Below are positions 1 through 10,297 of a stretch of DNA of 64,000 bases, piece by piece. Numbering within the stretch: the first letter of the stretch is position 1; each line of letters begins with the position of its first letter. This stretch comes from Breviolum minutum Mf 1.05b.01 (taxonomy: Eukaryota > Sar > Dinophyceae > Suessiales > Symbiodiniaceae), in NCBI GenBank assembly GCA_000507305.1, contig DF239018.1, forward strand, positions 1 through 64,000, read 5' to 3'. The notes under the pieces are model-generated. The model searched no databases, was not told where the DNA came from, and saw only the letters and a list, made by a program, of their open reading frames with translations. The position numbers and the translations under genes were made by a program.

Positions 1-568
1 TAGAGCCACTCTTGCTTGCTGCACCCTGGTCCTTTTTCAAGGCAACTTTGCTCTTGTCAGAAGGCTGGTGATCATCACCCTGGGCCTTTTTCAAGGCTCT
101 GTCAGAAAGCTGGGGGTCATCATGCTGGACCTTTTTCAAGGTTTCCTGCACCATGCTGTATTCAAGACCAGTCAAGTTTACACAGAGTGATTGGTCACCA
201 GTGCCCTTGCTCACCCTCCTGACATGATACATCAAAGTTCCCAGCCGCTCTGCCCTCATCTGGATCCAAACTGAACCCTTGAATTTGGATGTATTCAGAC
301 AAGGTTTTTTTTGGAGCATCTGGTACAGAGATTGCCTAAGTGAGCCAGGGTGGATTTCTGCTGATGGTACCAAGTCAAGCAATTCATTCAGCATAGGTAG
401 CAAACTATGCAAGGCTTTTGGGTCCACAGCACTATTTCGAGATAAAACCTCATATCCCTTGAGATCTGTTACTAAGTCCTCATGCTTGTCGAGGACTTTG
501 AACAGCAAACCAGGGTCGACATAAGGCTTGGCCTTGTGTCTGGCACCCCCTCTGCCAGTGCCACTCAT
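1..568 (-). CDS. N-terminal part of dinoflagellate-type hypothetical protein with LKK repeats (runs off the window)
   Basis: The minus strand is open from an ATG at 568-566 to the window edge, 189 codons without a stop. The protein begins MSGTGRGGARHKAK, continues with a globular, Leu-rich stretch (residues about 15-125; KALHSLLPMLNELLDLVPSA is typical), then a Lys/Gln/Asp-rich tail in which LKK is repeated about every 20 residues (ETLKKVQHDD, RALKKAQGDD, VALKKDQG). An in-frame TGA lies just upstream of the ATG, so this is the likely start. On the plus strand the same bases look like an imperfect CTTTTTCAAGG repeat; the coding repeat explains it. The head resembles a hypothetical family I associate from memory with Symbiodiniaceae proteomes; its function is unknown. 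No intron is evident. The protein-like composition over the whole length makes this one of the best-supported coding regions here. Confidence 0.8.
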   Translation of the reverse strand, partial: MSGTGRGGARHKAKPYVDPGLLFKVLDKHEDLVTDLKGYEVLSRNSAVDPKALHSLLPMLNELLDLVPSAEIHPGSLRQSLYQMLQKKPCLNTSKFKGSVWIQMRAERLGTLMYHVRRVSKGTGDQSLCVNLTGLEYSMVQETLKKVQHDDPQLSDRALKKAQGDDHQPSDKSKVALKKDQGAASKSGS

Positions 569-1317
569 GCTTTTTCAAGCCTGAGCAGGCCTTCAACCTT
601 TTTCAAGGTGCTGAAAACCTTTTTCAAGGTGCTGGAAAAAAAACTTCAAACCGAACTCAACAAAATAAGTTTTTGAACCACAAAGGCTGCAGAGACAAAC
701 AAAAAAAAATCAAACAAATCAATCTGACCAGAGGCCACAAAAATCAAACAAATCAATCTCAGACATGATAAAACCTTGCTTCAAAATCAATGTGAAAATC
801 AAACTAAATATCTAATTGCAGAATCAATGCTATCAAAGAGAGACTTTTCAAAAAAATCAATTTTGGGAAAATCAATCAAAATCAATTTTTTTTTGACTAC
901 AGATATTGATTGTAATCAATATCCGATGCTCAGGGTTAAGTCTGTTCAAAAACGCAAAAGACTGTGGCTAGCGACGGGACCCTACATTATGTTTCGTAAT
1001 ATAGGGCATGAAAGGAGTTTAGACACGTGCTCATAAGGGTTTGAAACCATCCAGTCATATAATCTCAGCTGATGATTGGGGTGTTCAATCAGCTCTGAAA
1101 CGCAAGGTATGTAGGTTCCATGAAAGCATTCCCAGTTTCTGTGAGTGATTGAATCCCTATATCACCCAAGATTTCAGGTACCTAAAATGGTGTATACGGC
1201 TTATGTAAGGGAAATACCACCCCTTTTCAAATAGCCTTATTGCAAGTTCAGGAAAGTACCTCCATTTTAGGTACCTTCCGAAACTTTTGGATCCCTATTA
1301 GGTACCATGCCACTTCC
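569..1317. other. Intergenic region between divergent genes
   Basis: About 750 bases between the minus-strand gene at the left edge and the first plus-strand WD40 exon. It is A/T-rich and contains many AATCAA/AAAATCAAT words between about 710 and 930, plus two further copies of the CCTTTTTCAAGG word at 597-635, just upstream of the minus-strand ATG. It probably holds both promoters. No TATA box or spliced-leader acceptor can be assigned with confidence. Confidence 0.4.
1175..1276. repeat. Short inverted-repeat element (AGGTACCTAAAATGG ends)
   Basis: AGGTACCTAAAATGG near 1176 is repeated inverted as CCATTTTAGGTACCTT near 1261, bounding about 100 bp. The size and architecture match the other short terminal-inverted-repeat elements here, but I saw only this copy. 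Confidence 0.55.
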
Positions 1318-1495
1318 CCAACTTCCCGCCGCCGGGGAGGGCAAAACGCAGCCGGGAAAGGTCGCGTCACGGCCTTAGCGATGCATCGTAACTTGCAGTT
1401 GTTGGCCACCGGCTCGGCCGAACGCGCCGCGCGGCTCTGGAACGCCGAGCCGCTCGGCGACTGTTGCGAATTCGATCCTTTTTTCGGGAAAAATG
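1318..1495 (+). CDS. Exon encoding a WD40 repeat
   Basis: The frame reads VTALAMHRNLQLLATGS then AERAARLWNAEPLGD, matching the WD40 pattern (hydrophobic-x-A-x-H...LLATGS...RLWD) of about 40 residues. The exon is strikingly GC-rich against AT-rich flanks. The segment is open from before 1318 to TAA at about 1501. A GGTGGT donor near 1494 would end it in phase 1. The 5' boundary is uncertain; an AG lies inside the CCGCCGGGGAG run. WD40 proteins form beta-propeller scaffolds, and the partner cannot be inferred. Likely the first of several exons of a gene extending to about 10.4 kb. Confidence 0.65.
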
Positions 1496-1726
1496 GTGGT
1501 TAAAGGTGGAGGGTCAACCGTCTTTAGAGAGGATGTAAATGGGGTTTTATATGGTTTTATATATAAATGAAGGAATGTGAGGTGATTTTTGTTCATGAAG
1601 CTGTGTAGGTTTCACATGTCTACCTGACCTTTTATTTTCTAGATGGATATCTACTTTTAGAGCGTATAAATGTAAAAATCAAATTTGCTGTTGGCTACCC
1701 TTCCCCACAATCTTGTTTCACTGCAG

Positions 1727-1860
1727 CATATCCCCAGGTCTGGCGAGTTGCTACATGTCTTGCATTTGACTCCACAAGAAGGCAGGGCATCGTTCCGAGG
1801 ATGCCGGACGGATGTGCTGGGAAAAGTCGGAACCTACAAAGAATTCTAGGATTTCACATT
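1727..1860 (+). CDS. Probable second WD40-gene exon
   Basis: An acceptor TTTCACTGCAG ends at 1726. Continuing phase 1 from the WD40 exon gives a first codon GCA and then YPQVWRVATCLAFDSTRRQ, whose VATCLAFD resembles the first strand of another WD repeat. A second frame entered from the CCCCAG at about 1737 is also protein-like (SGELLHVLHLTPQEG), so the frame is not certain. The 3' end is not resolved. Confidence 0.45.
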
Positions 1861-2170
1861 GGATCCCAAGGTGGTTTATCAGATTTATCAGTTTATGACT
1901 TCAAATGGAGGTAGATAAAATTGGTCCTAACCTGGTCATCCTTACTAATCAAGACCCCAAGTTCCAATTTGGACACCCTTCGGCTAGAGTACCAGAAGGT
2001 CCATCTTTGAAAACAATCTCCAAGCACTTGACACTCAGATGACAGTTGTTCTTCAGGTAGCTGTTTGCCATTGCCAGACCACGTGCCTAGAAGTTCAAAA
2101 TCGGGGAAACTGGTGGGTAGACCGGGTATAGCTGATGGTATGATGAATAGAGCACTCTGCGTTTGATTGT

Positions 2171-2199
2171 TTCTGTTGTTGTTGTTGTTGTTGTTGTTG
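2171..2199 (+). repeat. (GTT)n microsatellite
   Basis: About ten GTT units. It has the same orientation as the larger GTT arrays at 4,405, 11,206 and 37.5-37.9 kb. Confidence 0.9.
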
Positions 2200-2400
2200 G
2201 CGTTTTTGATGATGAGTCAAATTTTCAACTTACATTCGTAGTGTGACCGTTTAATCAGAGGACCCTGCAGTTTTGTGATGGCAGGTTCAATATTCCTCAA
2301 ACATTTTTTTTTCTGATGGACATTGTTTTTTGCACTTGTTTTGGATTGATACGACTACATGACTCTTTCTTGTTTCCTTCTCATGGTATTCACTGAATAC

Positions 2401-2510
2401 ACCCTGGCAGATTATCATATAGAACCTGAAGATGATGGTTTGGAAGATGCTGTTTCTTCTAAAACAATTGGGGATTTTTTTAGGTTCCAGCCCTTAATCT
2501 TCCGGGGGTG
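2401..2510. repeat. Family C inverted-repeat element
   Basis: Starts ACCCTGGCAGATTATCATATAG and ends TTAATCTTCCGGGGGTG. The core GAACCTGAAGATGATGGTTTGGAAGAT is shared with the copies at 19,217 and 31,291. Degenerate ends. Confidence 0.6.
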
Positions 2511-2580
2511 ATCCGATAGATGCTGCGTTCTTCGATGGATTCCCAGGTCCATCCATCCATTTTGAACCAATCTCCCATGG

Positions 2581-2655
2581 GTTGACACCGAGGTGGTGTC
2601 CGTTGCCGTATCCGGGGAGCATGTGGCCTTTGCCTCATCATCGGGTATTGTGCAG
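2581..2655 (+). CDS. Small exon, WD40-like strand
   Basis: Twenty-five codons reading VDTEVVSVAVSGEHVAFASS and on to GIVQ, ending CAG followed by GC, a GC donor acceptable in dinoflagellates. The VVSVAVSGEHVAFASSSG pattern fits a WD repeat. No good AG acceptor precedes GTTGAC; an upstream frame (DAAFFDGFPGPSIHFEP) would join if one or two bases were altered in the CATGGG run, so the start is approximate. It lies just after a family C element. Confidence 0.5.
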
Positions 2656-2719
2656 GCCGGACGATGAATCTGACCGATTCCCCCGCAGATGCTGGGAATA
2701 TTTTTTCATATTTACTTTA

Positions 2720-2820
2720 TAGGTGGTGAACATTCACATATTTTTTCTATGTTCACCCCTATTTGGGGAAGATTTCTATGTTGACTAATATTTTTCAAGT
2801 GGGTTGAAACCACCAACCAG
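2720..2820. repeat. Family E inverted-repeat element
   Basis: TAGGTGGTGAAC at the left and GGGTTGAAACCACCAACC at the right. The core TTCACCCCTATTTGGGGAAGATT is shared with other family E copies. Confidence 0.75.
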
Positions 2821-3658
2821 TTTATATACATTGATATGTATATTGTGTTTACCACGAAAAATCTTGTAGTTTTGTTTTTTTGTTGCCATGTTGGATTGCC
2901 ACGGAAATTCAAAGTTCACATATGTTCTCAACTGATCATTCTAAAAACTGAGCCAGCTTCATCAGAGATCCTGTAGCAATAGTTCAGTACATGTGAGTGG
3001 AATATCAAAGGAATCACGTGTCACGTGACGTCTAGAAGATTTGAACAAGATACTGCTAATCTACATGTAAATGCTCTTGTAGTCCCTCAAGGAATGGGGG
3101 AGAGTCGACTCTTTTTTTGAAAGGAATCACGCAAAGTTTTTCGTGATGAATTAGAGAAGTATGTGTCATTTCACGTTTATCAACTATATGATAATAAATT
3201 GTTCGTTTGGGTTGGTGGTTTGGATTCCTGGGATCCCGGAAAATGAAAAGGATGAAAGTAACTTGGAGGTATCCCGATTCGAATCCCAAACAACCAACCT
3301 AAACCTAAAGCAACAATTCACCATTGGTTGAGTTTGGGTCCAGCACGTTTTACCGGCTTTTTTTCGGATGAATGACTTTCTTAGCAGGATGCAGTCACCC
3401 TAGGAATCCAATCACAGCTGAGAATATGAAAGGGTCAACCTTCAAAACCCCAACTTGGATGTAGGAAGTTAGGGCCTAAAAGGTTTAGGATCAGTAAGTT
3501 ATAACCTCAAGGATTCCCCATTTTATTAAGTAGCTTACCCAAGTACCGAAACGAACTTCACCATGGAAAAAATCCACCATTTTGATAAGGTATTTACCAG
3601 GAAAGATGTGGATTTTACATAGTTTCAAGAGGTTACAAGCCCATTGATCAACAACAAG

Positions 3659-3777
3659 TGATCCTAACTTCCGTCCCGGGACATCCAAGCTACCGGGCCT
3701 CTCGGACGAGGTATGGAACCGGCGGACACATGCCACTTGCTTGTTGACCAAGGGTCACTTGGACGATTTGGCCTTGG
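3659..3777 (+). CDS. Candidate exon, GC-rich
   Basis: After the acceptor AACAACAAG the frame reads DPNFRPGTSKLPGLSDEVWN, then RRTHATCLLTKGHLDDLALG, up to a GTGTGG donor. It is GC-rich and hydrophilic, unlike the flanks. A family F element begins 13 bp after the presumed donor, so this intron starts with an element. Function is not recognised; it may belong to the WD40 gene. Confidence 0.5.
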
Positions 3778-3790
3778 GTGTGGGGGGAGC

Positions 3791-3909
3791 TACTGTTGGT
3801 GGAAAGAATCCGGCGTTCACCAGTTGATATGGTAAATATCCCGTTTTTTACAAGGTTTCCTACATCCCAAACGGTGGTTGGGAATGGGATTTCTGAACCA
3901 TCAACAGTA
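3791..3909. repeat. Family F inverted-repeat element
   Basis: TACTGTTGGTGGAAAGAATCC at the left, CTGAACCATCAACAGTA at the right, with the core CCAGTTGATATGGTAAATATCCC typical of the family. Lies just downstream of the exon ending at 3,777. Confidence 0.8.
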
Positions 3910-4404
3910 AGAACAACATGGCAATCAACGAGGACAACCCAACAAAATCCATGGCAATCACCGAGGATCCGAAAAACACAATGACTTTTGCTGCATGTTT
4001 TGACGTTTTTTGTTTTGGCGATGAATTGAATCCAAATAAATCGGAATCATCTTGGGATAAGTTTGGAATTCTTTGATCCTGCGTATTTGGTGGTTCTCAA
4101 GAATCGCAGACAAGCTCACTAGTTACGTAATACTTGCGATCGACTCGTTTGGATTTTGCTCCCGACCTTCCAGGAAGGGTTTCTCAAGGGATCAATCTTT
4201 GGGACCTCCAATGTTCTCCGAGGATGGCCATTTTCCCTATAGTAAAATGCTGAGCAATCTGAGCAACTGGTTTGGGGTTCACCACTTGCCAGTTGAGGAG
4301 GCAAAAACTGAAGTCATCCAACCAAGAACTCGGCAAGCTGGTCCAAAAGTCATCCTTAATAAAGAGATTCAACTCGGACATTTTTAGCATCCTCAAGATG
4401 CTAC

Positions 4405-4507
<103 letters not shown>

Positions 4508-4786
4508 TCGTCGTCAGCCTTTAGGTGAATATGGCCCCTTGGGCTCTCATGTTGGCCTTGCTATGCGCGACACTTTGCTGGTGGCTGCCTTTAAGGCAAC
4601 AGGGTGGAAGCGCATGATTCCTGGGGATGCTGGACCCCTCCCAGCAACATCCTGGCAAGACCAGGATGTATCAAGGTTTAGTAGGGGGATCCCAAACTAA
4701 ACCCAAGGTATGTTGGGGTGACCTTATTCCTTTGATGGTACTTGAATTATGTTTGACCATTGAAGAATTTTTAAGGTTCGTCCAGC

Positions 4787-4892
4787 TACACTCCGGTAAT
4801 CCAACATGGCAATGGAAAATGGACCCTTTGAAGATGTGTTTCCTATTGAACATGGTGGTTTTCCATTTTTCCATGTCAGTTTACCAGATGGT
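4787..4892. repeat. Family D inverted-repeat element
   Basis: CACTCCGGTAATCCAACATGGC at the left and CCATGTCAGTTTACCAGATGG at the right, with the core AATGGACCCTTTGAAGATG. Directly abutted by a family E element. Confidence 0.8.
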
Positions 4893-4974
4893 GGTTCCAA
4901 AATATGTCTTATTTCATGGGGAGATGGTCCAATTTGACGAATATATTTCACTTGGGTGGTTCAACCACCAACTA
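4888..4974. repeat. Family E inverted-repeat element
   Basis: GATGGTGGTTCCAAAATATG to GGTTCAACCACCAACTAGA with AATTTGACGAATATATTTC inside. It ends 21 bp before the AG of the following exon, so the intron 3' part is essentially element D plus element E. Confidence 0.75.
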
Positions 4975-4995
4975 GATCATTACAATACCATTTAG

Positions 4996-5103
4996 GTATG
5001 GCGTTTGGCCACACACTTCCTAGAAGCCCCGCCCTTGCCTGTTTTCGAAAGGCAACTCTTGAGCCCTCAGCAACAAGGGAATGTCGAAGAATCTCCACCG
5101 AAG
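4996..5103 (+). CDS. Exon of the plus-strand WD40-region gene
   Basis: Thirty-six codons between CCATTTAG and AAG|GTTGACC. It begins VWRLATHFLEAPPLP and ends GNVEESPPK. Both splice sites are canonical and the exon is phase 0 at both ends. The composition (charged, Gln/Pro-rich) is clearly coding-like. Family unknown. Confidence 0.6.
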
Positions 5104-6079
5104 GTTGACCAAAGGATTCAGCTTTTAGGATGGTTTTGAAACATGGACTTTTTCATTAAAAACATGTTTAGATAAAAACAAAGAGTCTATATAAACCCAA
5201 AACTTTTTCAGGTTGGGGTCAATTTTTGAATGAGATATGCCTTGTTTAGTGGCCCGAAACTCCCGGGAGACAACAAGAACCGGCGATATGAATTGTGCTT
5301 TGGAAGGGGGGCCCAATCCCTCCAAAACAAGAAACGTGCCCTGAAATCAGGGTTTTTGTACCCGCCGAGATATAGCCATGACATGATGTTTTTGTTCCTG
5401 GTAAATACCATCAACATGGTGGATTTTCTAATTTTTATCTTAGTTTTCCGGAGTGTAATCATCATGGATTTGAGATATTGTACTGAATATCATGTCTATA
5501 CACCTTGCAACAGCTTAGATTGCCATGTTGGCTTTCGTCCTTGGTGCCGTACTGCATACCAAACGAGAACCTGAGCATGATATGATGATCAGATGTCATA
5601 TTTATGTATGCATATATATATATATACCCTAAGGATCCAGATATGTCCTAAGAAAGGGATTTCCTCTGCAATCCTATTTCCTATTCTTGGGGGTGGGAAT
5701 GACCTACTCTAGTAAGGGGTCTGGATTCTTGAGATACGTACACATTTGTAGTTTATTCATCAATTAAATTGGAAACGCCGTCATTTGTCATGTGGTCTGA
5801 GATGAGCCATCGCAACATAGATTTGCAAGCCAACTACCCCTTCACTTACCCAACACGGAAAGTGCTTTTTAAGGATGGATGTCATGTGACTTCAGCGCAA
5901 AAGGTTGTTTATTAACAAGGCATCATTCAAGAATGTCAGACCTTTTGGGCAGGCAAAATATGTCTGACTCCATGGACATATCGATGGTGAATGAAAGATG
6001 GTGTTTTGAAAACAGATACAAAACCACGCTATTGTGTTGAATAGTATGTAAATGATGTTGAAATCTTCCTGAACGCCAG

Positions 6080-6181
6080 CTGAAAAAGCCGCCTGGGCTG
6101 CTACAAGGCTGGTTTTGCCAAAGCTTGGAATGTGAAGGAGACCCTCTCACCGTGCCATGGCTCATGGTTTCTGCCGGGAGG
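6080..6181 (+). CDS. Exon, unknown protein
   Basis: Thirty-four codons from acceptor GAACGCCAG to donor AGG|GTGGAG, phase 0 at both ends: begins LKKPPGLLQGWFCQ, ends VPWLMVSAGR. Good composition; no family recognised. Likely part of the same gene as the exons at 4,996 and 6,359. Confidence 0.5.
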
Positions 6182-6358
6182 GTGGAGTGGCAATGATTTG
6201 TTTTTTCCATGTTTTAGAAAAACGCGCACAAAACGCTCAGCTTGAAATTGTAGAACCTGGCAGGCTGTGAGGGAAAACATGCAGAAACACATGAAAAAAA
6301 CATGAAAAACCACAGGCCATACTGGTCAAGCAATGTCATCCTTGTTTTTCCAGCCCAG

Positions 6359-6416
6359 GTTCTTGGTGACGACGGGTTTCTCTCCACATGTGGCAAATCC
6401 ATCTTATGCCCTGATG
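6359..6416 (+). CDS. Exon, WD40-like
   Basis: Acceptor TTTTTCCAGCCCAG, then VLGDDGFLSTCGKSILCPD, then G|GTATGA donor (phase 1). The DDGFLSTCG pattern resembles the strand c region of a WD repeat (DG-x-LLASCG). Confidence 0.5.
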
Positions 6417-6579
6417 GTATGAAAACTCTTGACAAGTTGGATGGAAGAAACGGGCCATATTTACAAAAACTAGGTGAAATAGTTTCAAGTTTGTTGTAAG
6501 TTGCAGTTCAAGGCAAACTCATAAGGATGTTTTTTTGTTTAAATTCAAGTTTAATAAGTTCATGATATGATTACTGTGG

Positions 6580-6680
6580 ACCCACGGATGTTTTCCTGTC
6601 ATCTCACTGCACATGTACTGTTCCACCCTGAAAGGACTGAGCTGTCAGTTGTCCAATGTGATGATTTCACCCCAGCAAGA
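6580..6680 (+). CDS. Candidate exon
   Basis: The open frame reads HVLFHPERTELSVVQCDD, reminiscent of a WD repeat (FHPE...LSVV.CDD). It ends about where a family B element begins (6,682). Boundaries unresolved. Confidence 0.35.
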
Positions 6681-6681
6681 T

Positions 6682-6780
6682 GTACCCTTTTGGGAACGAT
6701 CACATATCCCACCTATGGAAAAGGAAAATCATCTTCCCAGCTACCTTTAAAGGGAATATGTTAGTTCCCTTGGAAGGTAC
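6682..6780. repeat. Family B inverted-repeat element
   Basis: GTACCCTTTTGGGAACGATCA to TTAGTTCCCTTGGAAGGTAC, with AAAAGGAAAATCATCTTCC inside. Paired with the copy at 18,942. Confidence 0.75.
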
Positions 6781-7023
6781 AACCTCACAAAAAACAATGA
6801 TTGCCCCCCCTCCCCGCATAAAAAGGAAAGAAACACCTGGGTTGATTTTGAGCCAGTTATGACATGCAGCCCCAAGTGGATTTTGAGATTTCAAGATGTA
6901 GTAGCAAATAATTAGATTTAAATCGGTTGTAAATATCAACCAGCCTCAGAGGCATTCTAGACATAGGCTTTTTGATTTGATATGACCATGTAGGATAGTC
7001 ATGTAGTGTAACCCTGTTTCAAG

Positions 7024-7180
7024 GGAGGCCTTGAAGGGCAGGTTTTACAGCAACCTCAGGAGGTTGCGCAAACCTATCAGGGCATCATTGAGCCACAGTG
7101 ACGGACATGTTTTGATAGCCAGGGCCGTGCATATGAAGAACGGGCCAAAGCAGGAGTCAAGAATCAAGATGTGATGATTT
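7024..7180 (+). pseudogene. Coding-like segment with an in-frame TGA
   Basis: After an acceptor TTTCAAG the frame reads GGLEGQVLQQPQEVAQTYQG then IIEPQ, then TGA at 7,099-7,101, and the same frame continues with the equally protein-like SQGRAYEERAKAGVKNQDV. No splice sites explain the break. The TGA could be a CGA to TGA transition, or two exons could happen to share a frame. The protein is not identified. Confidence 0.45.
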
Positions 7181-7387
7181 GCGTTGTGCCTTTAATGTGC
7201 GTTCACTTTTGTTCTATTTGGATGTTTTTGATTGGTTCATGTCCAATCACTTTAGCTGTTGTATTTAGAGTTAGGATTACCGTTGCACCGTTGTTCCTGA
7301 TGTGCAACGGAGTTTGAAGCATTTTTATAGACATTGTGGAGGTCACTTAGGCTCTAGGTATAACATGGTATAACTAAATTCTCAGTG

Positions 7388-7527
7388 CTGGATTCGTATC
7401 GCAGTGCCCCCTGCATTGTGCACACCATGGCCAGTGTCGTGTTTGTGCATGGCGCCATAGTGCCATGCATCGTACGAAAGCCTGGAGATGCTGGCTTTGC
7501 GGCAACTAGTAGCAGTAGCATGTCTTG
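7388..7527 (+). CDS. Candidate exon
   Basis: GC-richer open stretch; the frame reads CIVHTMASVVFVHGAIVPCI and then VRKPGDAGFAATSSSS before TGA. Possible first or last exon. Boundaries uncertain. Confidence 0.35.
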
Positions 7528-8001
7528 AGATTTTATTTGATATCTAGATGATATCAGGGTTCCAATATTTTCTTTAGAAACAAGATGTACTATATCGTGA
7601 GATTTTTTTTGCAGATCTACTATCTACCCAAATGGAAGGCTAAAGGGCTAGCCTCTTATCAAATGTTTGACGCATAGCAGGGCAGGGCTGATTTTCACAA
7701 GATAATCGGAGGATCAAATCATTCACATCTATGATCACAGATGGTCATTTCGGTTGATTTGTCGTTATTAGTGCCCTGTTTTTGGTTGGTCTCTTATTAA
7801 GACCCGGGACCCGGTACCAGATTCCTTTATAACTTTTGCACCAGCACCTGACCCCCAACAAAAATGTTGGATCAAGGGAAGCGAATCATCAACCCAATAC
7901 CGGAAAAAAAACAGGGAAGTTCCTATGAATAGACCAACCATTGGGCCATTTTCTTCAATACAACCAATTTCTCAATGACAACTTGGAAATATACACAATA
8001 T

Positions 8002-8105
8002 TTTCCAGGGAACTATAGTAAATATATCATCCCCTTTAAAGGTAGCTGGGAAGTTAACATGTCCCCTTCCATAGTTGGGTGTCTGTTATGTTTCCCAGAA
8101 GGGTA
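8002..8105. repeat. Family B-like inverted-repeat element (degenerate)
   Basis: TTTCCAGGGAACTATAG at the left, GTTATGTTTCCCAGAAGGGTA at the right, with AAAGGTAGCTGGGAAGTTAACATG inside. Confidence 0.55.
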
Positions 8106-8185
8106 GTGACTTGACTGACTCACCACTTTTTTCCTATCTTGAAATGTGCTGACCTTGCCTGACCTGAGTCAGGGCTAACTTCCAG

Positions 8186-8303
8186 GCTAATCACCTGCAG
8201 AATCTTCCGCGCTAACGGTGCACCCTTGTTGGGGGTCGTGTCATGTGAGCCATGTGACTGTGAAGGGCAGACGTTTGATTTTTTCAATGGTTTGCAGTTC
8301 TGA
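8186..8303 (+). CDS. Candidate terminal exon, Cys-rich
   Basis: Acceptor AACTTCCAG, then one base and LITCRIFRANGAPLLGVV, SCEPCDCEGQTFDFFNGLQF and TGA at 8,301. Strong composition with a CEPCDC cluster. A minus-strand frame is also open but less protein-like. Confidence 0.5.
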
Positions 8304-8592
8304 CTCAGCAAATGGTTATAAGGATTATAAGGCTAAAAGGTTTAAACTGTTGGGGATTACATATTTAGTAGGAAAAACATAGAGTTGAAACTTTCATATA
8401 TATTTTATGGTCCTTTGGCTGAGTAAAAGTTGAAGAATTGTTTCTTTATAAAACTTTTTGGGGAATTGAAACCACAATCCTGAACTTGGCCAGTGCCAAA
8501 TATAGACTCCAAGGGAGATGAAATTTGAAGAGTTGTGGGTGCCTACTACAGCATCCATCATCATCCTACACCTGGGTATTTCCATTCAGCAG

Positions 8593-8666
8593 CTTCGGTT
8601 TTTAGACCTTTCGGAGCCAATGGAGCACATCCCCGATTTTTTCAAGTGGAGTATTCCTCCTGGCAG
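8593..8666 (+). CDS. Exon, unknown protein
   Basis: Acceptor CATTCAGCAG, 24 codons beginning LRFLDLSEPMEHIPDFFKW, then AG|GCGATG, a GC donor leaving phase 2. Confidence 0.5.
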
Positions 8667-9083
8667 GCGATGACTGCGTCTAAGAGTTGGTGCTGAAATT
8701 GGGGAGAAGGTTTACCTTTTTTTTCTCCGGCAAGCAAATTATGATGAACAAGGCGATATAGGAGATGCAAGCTACCATTTGCTTTTTGGGGAAGTTCTAT
8801 TTTAAGTTCACCATCGGTATGTTTTCTTAGTTGAGACCATCTTTAGAGTGCTTTGAAATCTGGTTCGTAACGTTTCTATTGTCATGGCTTTGGGTCAACA
8901 GGATTCACTTGGTCACAGCCACCCTTCAGGTGGGGCACTGCAGTTCCATCGCTTCGGCCCAATTGCTGGCCCCGCTTTAAGATTTGTATAGATTGGGTCC
9001 TGGCACCACCTGGCGAACAATCTGCATGACCAAAAAAGGGGATGCCTTATCGAACCCGTGTCTATTACAATTATTACACTTTT

Positions 9084-9197
9084 TACACTCCACTAATAAA
9101 CTGACATGGCTAGCTGAAAATGGGCCCAATATAGGAAATAACATGCATCTTTACAAGATCCATTTTCCACCCAGCCATGTTAGTTTACTAGAGTTGT
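9084..9197. repeat. Family D inverted-repeat element
   Basis: TACACTCCACTAATAAACTGACATGG at the left and CCATGTTAGTTTACTAGAGTTGTA at the right. More diverged than the copies at 28,453 and 56,297. Confidence 0.7.
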
Positions 9198-9275
9198 AAA
9201 TCTAAGATGAATCCGTCATATTTTTAAAAGTCAGTGTGCGGATCAGGCAACATTTCCTTACACTTGATCCAACAG

Positions 9276-9367
9276 TTCCGAAGGGGGTTGTTGAATGAAA
9301 ATGCCGTTTCCACATGTTTTTTTGACCATGGCGAAATCGGCAAGGACACAATTGGCACTCCTCAAAG
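9276..9367 (+). CDS. Exon, unknown protein
   Basis: Acceptor CTTGATCCAACAG, 30 codons beginning FRRGLLNENAVSTCFFDHGE and ending GKDTIGTPQ, then AG|GTATTG (phase 2). No family recognised. Confidence 0.5.
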
Positions 9368-9642
9368 GTATTGAATCTCAACACACCGAGAATTTCGCAA
9401 TGTTTTTGTTGATCAAAGATTAAGAAACCCTAGGGGTCCAATCACCTTCTGAGAATGGGAAATGGAACCCAAATATTATGCTGGGGAGATGTTTGAACAC
9501 CCCCTCCTGTATCTGAGAATATGGCATGATTGGATGCCAAGGGAAATGAATCATATACTTCCTCGGAGTTTTGTCAAACAAGAACACCACTAATCATCAC
9601 TAATCTATACATACCAGCACCATCCAGCACCTTCCTTTGCAG

Positions 9643-9742
9643 TGTGCCAACTAAAACCCTAAGGGATGTTGAATTTTTCCACCCTGTAACGGAACCATTT
9701 AGCACCCAAACTTTAAACTGGAAGGTCCAGGTCATTGACAGG
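9643..9742 (+). CDS. Candidate exon
   Basis: Acceptor TTCCTTTGCAG, then phase 2 VPTKTLRDVEFFHPVTEP and STQTLNWKVQVIDR, ending near ACAG|GACTTAG, a possible GA donor. Confidence 0.45.
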
Positions 9743-9782
9743 ACTTAGTCGACTTTAAAAATTTTGGCGCTTCACTTGTACA

Positions 9783-9872
9783 GTCGATGTCGTTATCTTT
9801 TCTGGAGCGAATTCTTCAAGGAAGAGTCCACGAACAAAAGTGGAGGTCTTGGAATCTTCTTGTTGGCCTTAT
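9783..9872 (+). CDS. Candidate exon
   Basis: Acceptor CACTTGTACAG followed by SMSLSFLERILQGRVHEQKW and RSWNLLVGL. A second frame (RYLFWSEFFKEESTNKSGG) is equally open, so the frame is uncertain; the region is probably exonic. Confidence 0.4.
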
Positions 9873-10297
9873 ATGTACATGTTGTATTATACATTTCAGG
9901 TGAAGGTAACTATACTCACTCACTTCAACTGGCTCTTAAAAAAAAACATGTGTTTTTTCATGGCTTTATGTAGTAGGAAATGAAGTGTAAAACCATGTTT
10001 GCTGGGTACATTTGGATTGGCGAGATGCACATGGATCTTTTAAACTCTATTTGTGCTGATGGTGATGAGGGGGTTTTGTTTTCTTTTTTGCCCAAAACAA
10101 ATCATTATTGTAATTTGGGTATATTTAGAGGTCGTGTTATCAATTTAGAAACCCAACATATTTTTGAATCTCAATGCCGAAAAAAAAAAACGCCGTGAGG
10201 AACATCATCATTTCAAACCATCAATTTTGGGGAAAGCCCAGCCCGGTTTCGGATTTCCTTTTTCGGATGGAAATTTCCAGCTTTTCCAATTTTCCAG

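Noticed and set aside
3258-3288. GATTCGAATCCC resembling a tRNA T-loop
   Set aside because: The flanking sequence does not form the other tRNA arms.
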